Of a stretch of 50,732 nt of DNA, positions 45,282-50,732 are shown piece by piece; the first letter of the stretch is position 1, and the number at the start of each line of letters is the position of its first letter. The notes beneath the pieces are model-generated. The model saw only the letters and a list, made by a program, of their open reading frames with translations. It made no database searches and had not been told where the DNA came from. The translations under genes and the position numbers were made by a program. Source of the stretch: Pseudomonas sp. 5P_3.1_Bac2 (GTDB taxonomy: Bacteria > Pseudomonadota > Gammaproteobacteria > Pseudomonadales > Pseudomonadaceae); the NCBI RefSeq assembly GCF_025465995.1, contig NZ_JANLNY010000013.1, forward strand, positions 1 to 50,732, in the 5' to 3' direction.

Positions 45282-46913
45282 ATGGCGAGTGATAAAAGTG
45301 GTCTCGATAACCCTGGGCGGCGTGTCGTGCTGGCCGGCGGGGTGGTCGCCGTGGCCGCGTTAGCCGCCGGCAGCCGCATGAGCCAAGCAGCACAAACTGG
45401 CGGTAAAGCCTCTTCTGCGGCCATTGATGTGCTGATCGTCGGGGGCGGTTCCGCGGGCGCGGTGCTGGCACGGCGTTTAAGTGATAACAGCAAACGTCAG
45501 GTGCTGCTGCTGGAGGCTGGCCACAGCTACAAACCTACGGGTTACCCGCACGTACTGGCCAGTAGCGATGTGGTCGGCGCCAACGGCAATCCAGAGTTTG
45601 AGTGGGGCTATAAAACCCAGCCCGGTTATATCGATCATCCGATCGGCGCCTTGCGCGGCAAAGTCCTTGGAGGCAGCTCGGCCATCAATGGTGCCGTGGC
45701 AATTCGGGCGCGGCCTAGCGACTTCAAACGTTGGGATCTGCCTGGCTGGAGCTATGAAGAGTTGCTGCCATCGTTCAAGAAACTAGAAAGCCACAGCGGT
45801 GGTGAGAGTGCTCTGCACGGTCACAACGGTCCGTTGCCGGTGCATCAGTTGCAGGCTAAAGATGTCACGCCTATGCAGCGGGCCTTTATCGATGCCACGG
45901 TCAAAAATGGCTTTAATAAGGTAGCGGATTTTGACGGCGCTGATGCCCATGGCGTCAGCCCGTACCCCATGAATATCGTCGACGGCGTGCGGGTTAATAC
46001 CGGTATGGCGTACTTGAGCGAGGAAATTCGTGCGCGGCCTAACTTGCAGATACGCCCTAACAGCCTGGTCGATAAGGTGCTATTTGAAGGTAAGCGAGCG
46101 GTGGGGGTGCAATTGGCCAATGGCGATAAAATTCTCGCCGGCGAAGTGATCCTTTCTGCGGGCACCTATGGCAGTGCAGCGATTTTACTGCGCTCAGGCG
46201 TCGGCCCTAAAACTGATTTGGCCGCCCTGGATATACCGCTGGTTGCCGAGCTGCCAGTAGGGCAGAACCTACAAGATCACCCGTTCTACTACAACGCCTA
46301 CGCCGCCAAGCCGGATTTGATAGGTGCCCAGTCGCCAGTTATTGGCGCCAAATTGTGGACCCACAGCAGCAGTGCGAAAGAGGGTGATTTGGATATTCAT
46401 ATCACCGCGACCCACCTGTTTCCCCACGATCAGAGCCCAACCAAGGTCGGCTTCGTGTTGGCGGTAGCGCTGACCCGTCCGCTGTCGCGCGGTAGCTTAA
46501 AGCTGGCCAGCCGTGATCCTTACACGGCACCGAAAATTGATCTTAACTTCCTGGCCGAGGAACAAGATCGCCAGCGCCTGCTGGATGGCATCCGCCTGGC
46601 GCGCAAAATCGGCAGCACGGCGCCGCTTAATCAGCTTATCGACTCTGAGCTTAATCCAGGCAAGGGCAAAGATTCTGATGAGGCCCTGCTGGCCAGTGTC
46701 AGAGCCAGCCTTGACACCTACCACCATCCCACATCGACGGCGCCTAGTGGCCGCCCAGGCGATAGTAAGGCGGTTGTCGATCTACAGGCTAAGGTTATAG
46801 GGGTGCAAAATTTGAGCGTCGTGGATGCTTCGATCTTCCCGGATGTGACATCGGTGGCCACGAATATTACGGTGATCGCTGTCGCTGAAAAGATCGCCAG
46901 CCGCTACGTCTAA
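45282..46913 (+). CDS. GMC family oxidoreductase, probable Tat substrate
   Basis: A 543-residue FAD-dependent alcohol dehydrogenase/oxidase of the choline dehydrogenase-like branch. The N-terminus has paired arginines (NPGRRVVLAGG, Arg13-Arg14), a hydrophobic segment (15-30) and AQTGG after it, a plausible twin-arginine signal. The FAD loop VLIVGGGSAGAVLARRLSD follows at 50-68. Active-site elements: KVLGGSSAINGAVAIRARPSDF, and near the C-terminus TYHHPTSTAPSG with the catalytic His and ASIFPDVTSVATNITVIAVAEK with an Asn. A agggag ribosome site precedes ATG 45282. It heads the cluster with aldehyde dehydrogenase, alkene reductase and catalase genes, so it probably makes an aldehyde or ketone in the periplasm. 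The electron acceptor (oxygen or quinone) is not known. Confidence 0.88.
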   Translation: MASDKSGLDNPGRRVVLAGGVVAVAALAAGSRMSQAAQTGGKASSAAIDVLIVGGGSAGAVLARRLSDNSKRQVLLLEAGHSYKPTGYPHVLASSDVVGANGNPEFEWGYKTQPGYIDHPIGALRGKVLGGSSAINGAVAIRARPSDFKRWDLPGWSYEELLPSFKKLESHSGGESALHGHNGPLPVHQLQAKDVTPMQRAFIDATVKNGFNKVADFDGADAHGVSPYPMNIVDGVRVNTGMAYLSEEIRARPNLQIRPNSLVDKVLFEGKRAVGVQLANGDKILAGEVILSAGTYGSAAILLRSGVGPKTDLAALDIPLVAELPVGQNLQDHPFYYNAYAAKPDLIGAQSPVIGAKLWTHSSSAKEGDLDIHITATHLFPHDQSPTKVGFVLAVALTRPLSRGSLKLASRDPYTAPKIDLNFLAEEQDRQRLLDGIRLARKIGSTAPLNQLIDSELNPGKGKDSDEALLASVRASLDTYHHPTSTAPSGRPGDSKAVVDLQAKVIGVQNLSVVDASIFPDVTSVATNITVIAVAEKIASRYV

Positions 46914-46930
46914 CTACAGGGAGTGTTGTA

Positions 46931-48388
46931 ATGAGTGATAAACCTGCACTGAATTGGATTGACGGCCAATGGGTTGACTCTGGCAACTACAGGGACTCGA
47001 TTGACCCGGCTACTTATAAGGTCATTGGCCGTTACGCCGAGGGTGGGCTGAAAGAGGCTGAGTTGGGCATTGCCGCGGCTAAGCGCGCGTTCACCCAAAC
47101 GTCGTGGAAAGACGACCGCATTCTGCGCGCCCAGGTGTTGCTTGAATTGGCCGACGCCTTCGAGCGCAACAGTGCGCAACTGATCGACACACTGTCGTTG
47201 GAAAACGGCAAGATCAAGCCTGAGGCCACCTTTGAAGTCACCATGGTGCCGGCCAAGCTGCGCTATTACGCCTCCTTAGCCCGGGCTGAATATGGCCGTG
47301 CGGGAGAGCCTCAACCCGGCAAGATCTCCTTGGTGCTGCGTCAGGCCGTGGGTGTGGCCGGCATTATCGTGCCGTGGAACTCGCCGGTGGTGCTGCTGGT
47401 TCGCTCCCTGGCACCGGCTTTGGCCGCTGGCTGCACCACTGTCATCAAGGTGCCCGGGCAAACCGCACAAACCAACAGTCTGGTCGCGCGGATTATCTCC
47501 GAAGCACCTTCGCTGCCCCAGGGTGTGATCAACCTGTTTAGCGAGTTTGGCGCTGAAGGCTCCAAGCTGCTGGTGGACTCGCCATCGGTTCCGGTAATCA
47601 GCTTCACCGGTAGCACCGGCACTGGCCGGGCGATCTCTGCCGCTGGCGCTAAGCACCTGAAACGCTTTGGCCTTGAGCTGGGTGGTAAAACCCCGAATCT
47701 GGTGTTTGCGGATGCCAACCTCGATGAAGTGGTGCCGCGCCTGGAAAAAGCCCTGACCGTGTTTGCCGGCCAGTTCTGCATGACCGGCTCGCGTCTGCTG
47801 GTGCAGCGTGAAGTCGCCGCGACCTTAGCCGAGCGGCTCAGTGCCCGCCTGCAAGCCGTGCGCGTCGGGCCTGCGGCCGATCCAGCCAGCGATATGGGGC
47901 CCTTGATTGACAAGCCCAATGTCGAGCGGGTTAACCGTGTGGTTGAACAGGCCATCGCTGCTGGCGCCCGTGTGCTGGTGCGTGGCGGCCCGGTGACAGA
48001 AGGGCCGTTGGCCCAAGGCGCGTTCTATCGGCCGACGTTGCTGCAAGTCGATGACCCAGAGTTGCCCATCGTGCAGTTCGAGACCTTTGGCCCAGTGCTG
48101 ACCCTGCAAGTTTTTGATACCGAGCAAGAGGCCATTGAGCTGGCCAACAACAGTGAGTTTGGCTTAGCCGCTGGGGTGTGGACCCGTGATGTCGATCGAG
48201 CTCTGCGCGTGGCGCGGGAAATCGAGGCCGGCACTGTGTGGGTCAACGATTGGGCTGTGGTGTACGACGAGTTCGAGGAGGGCGGCTTCAAACAGTCCGG
48301 TCAGGGGCGCCTGAATGGCGTAGCGGCCATCGATGATTTTGTCGAATACAAGCACATCGCGCTGAACCCAGGTCTGCGCCTGAACTAA
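46931..48388 (+). CDS. NAD(P)-dependent aldehyde dehydrogenase
   Basis: A 485-residue member of the ALDH superfamily, oxidising aldehydes to acids in the cytoplasm. The catalytic Cys283 lies in GQFCMTGSRLL and the general-base Glu249 in LELGGKTPN. Other family blocks: PWNSPVVLLVRSLAPALAAG, SFTGSTGTGRAI and the C-terminal EEGGFKQSGQGRLNG. An agggag ribosome site is present and the gene starts 17 bases after the GMC stop, so the two are co-transcribed. It likely takes the aldehyde made by the preceding enzyme, although the two may act in different compartments. Confidence 0.93.
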   Translation: MSDKPALNWIDGQWVDSGNYRDSIDPATYKVIGRYAEGGLKEAELGIAAAKRAFTQTSWKDDRILRAQVLLELADAFERNSAQLIDTLSLENGKIKPEATFEVTMVPAKLRYYASLARAEYGRAGEPQPGKISLVLRQAVGVAGIIVPWNSPVVLLVRSLAPALAAGCTTVIKVPGQTAQTNSLVARIISEAPSLPQGVINLFSEFGAEGSKLLVDSPSVPVISFTGSTGTGRAISAAGAKHLKRFGLELGGKTPNLVFADANLDEVVPRLEKALTVFAGQFCMTGSRLLVQREVAATLAERLSARLQAVRVGPAADPASDMGPLIDKPNVERVNRVVEQAIAAGARVLVRGGPVTEGPLAQGAFYRPTLLQVDDPELPIVQFETFGPVLTLQVFDTEQEAIELANNSEFGLAAGVWTRDVDRALRVAREIEAGTVWVNDWAVVYDEFEEGGFKQSGQGRLNGVAAIDDFVEYKHIALNPGLRLN

Positions 48389-48400
48389 TTATTCCTTTCA

Positions 48401-48421
48401 CCCCATCTGAATTGGATGGGG
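48401..48421 (+). other. Hairpin between the aldehyde dehydrogenase and alkene reductase genes
   Basis: ccccatc (48401-48407) and gatgggg (48415-48421), a 7-bp perfect stem with a 7-base loop, followed by gatttt. It may terminate part of the transcripts inside the operon, lowering expression of the last two genes. Confidence 0.5.
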
Positions 48422-48450
48422 GATTTTCACTGCTTCAAGGAGATTTACCA

Positions 48451-49560
48451 GTGAGTCATAATCAAACCCTGCTACAGCCGTTCAAACTTGGCGAATTAAC
48501 CCTCAACAATCGCGTGATAATGGCCCCCATGACCCGTTCGCGGTCAGAGCAGCCCGGCGATATTCCCACTGCATTAAATGCCGAGTATTACGGGCAGCGC
48601 GCCAGTGCAGGTTTAATTATCACTGAAGGGGTACCTGTCTCGGCGGGTGCCAAAGGCTATGCGTTCACCCCCGGTATCTTCACTGACGCGCAGCAAGCTG
48701 GTTGGAAACTGGTGACCGACGCAGTGCATGCCAAAGGCGGGCGTATTGCTGCCCAGCTATGGCACGTGGGCCGCATCTCGCATCACTCAGTGCTGCCTAA
48801 AGGTGTGGCGCCTGTAGCGCCCTCAGCTATTCAAGCGCAGTCCAAAACCTTCGCATTTGACGATCAGGGCGTTCCAGGCATGGTCGATTGTGATCCGCCT
48901 CAGGCCTTGACCGAACAAGGCTTAGCACAGGTGTTAAACGAGTTTGCACAGGCGGCAAAACGTGCCGTTGCGGCTGGCTTCGACTTAGTTGAAGTGCATG
49001 GTGCTAATGGTTATTTGCTTGAGCAGTTTCTGGCGACCAAAACTAACAAGCGTGACGACCAATATGGTGGCTCGTTGATTAACCGTGCGCGGTTTGTTTT
49101 GGAAGTAGTGGATGCTGTAATCGCCAGCGTCGGTGCACAAAAAGTCGGCCTGCGCGTTTCACCGTGGTGCCCAGCCTTCATTAACGACATCGACTTCAGC
49201 GAAGAGACTGAGGAAATCACCCTCTATCTGGCTGAGGAGCTGGCTAAGCGCAAGATCGCCTTCATCCATCTGGCAGAGTGGCCTGGGGTGACTTACTCAG
49301 CGAACTTCCGTCAGCAACTGCGTAGCAAGTTCAATGGCAGCCTGATCGTCTGTGGTAGCTACCAGCAAAGCAGCGCGCAACAAATTATCGACCAGGGCTT
49401 AGCGGATGCAGTGGCTTTTGGCCGGCCGTTTATTGCCAACCCTGATTTGCCGGAGCGTTTTGCTCAGGGTGCCGCTTTGGCAGAGCCAGACCAAGCAACT
49501 TTCTATGGTGGGGCCGCGCAGGGCTATACCGACTACCCATTCCTTAACCAACCAGGCTAA
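48451..49560 (+). CDS. Old Yellow Enzyme family alkene reductase
   Basis: An FMN-dependent ene-reductase of 369 residues, in the NemA/XenB-type branch, reducing activated C=C bonds or nitro groups with NAD(P)H. The FMN barrel starts LLQPFKLGELTLNNRVIMAP and MTRSRS. The substrate-anion His/Asn pair lies in VEVHGANGYLLEQFL, with RDDQYGGSLINRARFVLEV following; VAFGRPFIANPDLPERF ends the phosphate site. The start is GTG 48451 with aaggag 9 bases upstream; the frame to 48412 lies in the hairpin region. It is the third catalytic gene of the cluster and suggests an alpha,beta-unsaturated intermediate. Confidence 0.93.
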   Translation: MSHNQTLLQPFKLGELTLNNRVIMAPMTRSRSEQPGDIPTALNAEYYGQRASAGLIITEGVPVSAGAKGYAFTPGIFTDAQQAGWKLVTDAVHAKGGRIAAQLWHVGRISHHSVLPKGVAPVAPSAIQAQSKTFAFDDQGVPGMVDCDPPQALTEQGLAQVLNEFAQAAKRAVAAGFDLVEVHGANGYLLEQFLATKTNKRDDQYGGSLINRARFVLEVVDAVIASVGAQKVGLRVSPWCPAFINDIDFSEETEEITLYLAEELAKRKIAFIHLAEWPGVTYSANFRQQLRSKFNGSLIVCGSYQQSSAQQIIDQGLADAVAFGRPFIANPDLPERFAQGAALAEPDQATFYGGAAQGYTDYPFLNQPG

Positions 49561-49569
49561 TAACTGAAG

Positions 49570-50613
49570 ATGCACACGTCCTGTCGACTGCTGAAGTTAA
49601 TGCTGATGGGTGTGTGTATGGTCGCTATTGCCGGTCCATCGTTGGCAGGTAACGAGTCTGAGTCCCTTGGGAAAACGGTGATACAGCAGGATCAGTTATA
49701 CGACGCGTTGCTCGATGCGCTGTACGCGACTTTCGGTCAGCATCCCGGCTTTCGCGTTGCCCATGCTAAAGGGCTGCTAGTGGCGGGGACCTTTACGGCC
49801 TCCGCTGCGGCTCGCGGTTTAACCACCGCAGCCCATTTGCAGGGTGACACTGTACCGGTAGTGCTGCGCTTCTCTAACTTCAGTGGTCTACCCAGTACGG
49901 TCGATGGTGATCCAATGGCCAGCCCTCACGGCTTGGCCATTCGTTTCACCCTGCCGGATGGTGGTGCTACAGATATCGTCAGCCATTCTTTTAATGGTTT
50001 TCCGGTGGCGACCCCGCAGGATTTTCTGACTTTCCTGCAGGGGATTGCCGCCAGTTCTGTAGAGCCCGCTAACCCGGCGCCGCTGCAGGCCTTTTTAGCG
50101 ACCCATCCGCGGGCGCAGGCGTTTCTCGATACACCCAAGCCTGCTCCTCGCAGTTACGTGGGGGCTGAGTACTTCGGGGTGAATGCCCTGTTGTTCACTA
50201 ATCAGCAAGGTCAGCAGCAGGCGGGGCGTTATCGCATTGAGCCACTGCGCGCAGAGCCGGCACTAAGTGATAAGCAGGCGGCGCAAATGCCAGATGATTA
50301 TCTGCAAACGGAGTTAGCTGAGCGATTGGCTAAAGGACCGCTGCAGTTGCGTTTGGTCTTGCAGCTTGCGGTGCCGGGCGACAACTTAGCGGATGGCTCA
50401 ATTGCGTGGTCGCGCAGTCACCCAGAAGTGGAGTTGGGTTTGTTCACCCTGAAGAGCCTGATCCCTGCTGAGCAGCAGCAAGCGCAGCAACAGGGGCTGG
50501 ACTTTAACCCGGGGCGTTTGGTCGAGGGCATCAGCCCCAGCAGTGACCCAATGATCCTGGCGCGGCAACGTATCTATGAGCGCGCTCTGCAAAGACGCAA
50601 TCCACAGCACTAA
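49570..50613 (+). CDS. Secreted catalase-like peroxidase (SrpA/catalase family)
   Basis: A 347-residue short member of the heme catalase superfamily, about two-thirds the length of ordinary monofunctional catalases. A signal peptide (MLMGVCMVAIAGPSLA, cleavage near residue 26) sends it to the periplasm. Conserved catalase elements are the distal His65 in FRVAHAKGLL, Asn142 in SHSFNGFPVATPQDF, and the proximal heme ligand Tyr336 with Arg332 (RQRIY, the RxxxY motif). It starts 9 bases after the alkene reductase stop and ends at a strong terminator. Peroxide or organic peroxide removal beside a possible periplasmic oxidase is the natural reading. Confidence 0.88.
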   Translation: MHTSCRLLKLMLMGVCMVAIAGPSLAGNESESLGKTVIQQDQLYDALLDALYATFGQHPGFRVAHAKGLLVAGTFTASAAARGLTTAAHLQGDTVPVVLRFSNFSGLPSTVDGDPMASPHGLAIRFTLPDGGATDIVSHSFNGFPVATPQDFLTFLQGIAASSVEPANPAPLQAFLATHPRAQAFLDTPKPAPRSYVGAEYFGVNALLFTNQQGQQQAGRYRIEPLRAEPALSDKQAAQMPDDYLQTELAERLAKGPLQLRLVLQLAVPGDNLADGSIAWSRSHPEVELGLFTLKSLIPAEQQQAQQQGLDFNPGRLVEGISPSSDPMILARQRIYERALQRRNPQH

Positions 50614-50620
50614 CGGCAGT

Positions 50621-50664
50621 GGCCCACGCCCTACCTTGTATCTATATAGGGTAGGGCGTGGGCC
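50621..50664 (+). terminator. Rho-independent terminator of the redox cluster
   Basis: Arms ggcccacgccctacc (50621-50635) and ggtagggcgtgggcc (50650-50664), 15-bp perfect stem around a 14-base loop, followed by ttgttg. The remaining 68 bases of the window show nothing I can identify. Confidence 0.88.
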
Positions 50665-50732
50665 TTGTTGTCTGTGCTTAAACGTGCTGCTCTGGCAGGG
50701 TGTTCAAAGATGCGCTGCTGGTGCTTAGATCG

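Overview
The window is a chromosomal segment of a Pseudomonas-type gammaproteobacterium. The evidence is gene content and order: the left 26 kb (fabI, five-gene peptide ABC operon, mltD, gloB, methyltransferase, rnhA, dnaQ, ldcA, crotonase, fimL, nudC, TSUP permease, SDR, phosphotransferase, SCP2 protein, phosphatase, sohB, acuI) follows, from memory, the order of Pseudomonas aeruginosa PA1806 to PA1833. FimL is a pseudomonad twitching-motility protein. Most genes are GC-rich with GC-rich third positions; 31.4-33.4 kb is visibly AT-rich.

Layout. 1-8.4 kb (minus): enoyl-ACP reductase fabI and an Npp/Yej-type peptide transporter with two binding proteins, two permeases and a double ATPase. 8.4-13.2 kb: lytic transglycosylase MltD, glyoxalase II, a YafS-like methyltransferase, RNase HI and the polymerase III proofreading subunit. 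13.3-19.1 kb (plus): lysine decarboxylase, a dienoyl-CoA isomerase-like crotonase, FimL and NudC. 19.1-27.7 kb: conserved housekeeping and lipid genes on both strands (TSUP permease, SDR, APH-type phosphotransferase, SCP2 protein, phosphatase, SohB, AcuI, PlsC, a second crotonase), with clear terminators between several units.

28.1-33.4 kb is an accessory stretch. It opens with tRNA-Ser(GGA) and its promoter and terminator. Directly behind the tRNA lies a decayed tyrosine-integrase C-terminus on the minus strand, with one frameshift and the catalytic Tyr replaced by Trp, followed by an inverted pair of hairpins. Then come an HxlR regulator divergent from a pirin, a hexapeptide acetyltransferase, and an AT-rich block with a 433-residue protein of unknown function.

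33.4-40.2 kb is a complete lactate module: dld, lldD and lldP transcribed away from lldR, with a perfect FadR-type operator in the divergent promoter. 40.2-44.2 kb holds a 43-residue small protein with its own terminator, a GNAT acetyltransferase, and an overlapping TetR-unknown-GMC oxidoreductase operon. 44.2-50.7 kb is a LysR-led redox cluster: a probably Tat-exported GMC oxidoreductase, an aldehyde dehydrogenase, an Old Yellow Enzyme-type alkene reductase and a secreted catalase-like peroxidase, closed by a strong terminator. Together these look like a pathway oxidising an alcohol, possibly unsaturated, with peroxide protection; the substrate cannot be read from sequence.

I saw no CRISPR array, rRNA, intact insertion sequence or replication origin. 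The best candidates for something new are the 44-50.6 kb redox cluster, the TetR-unknown-GMC operon, and the integrase scar with its hairpin pair at tRNA-Ser. None is demonstrated to be a new system.
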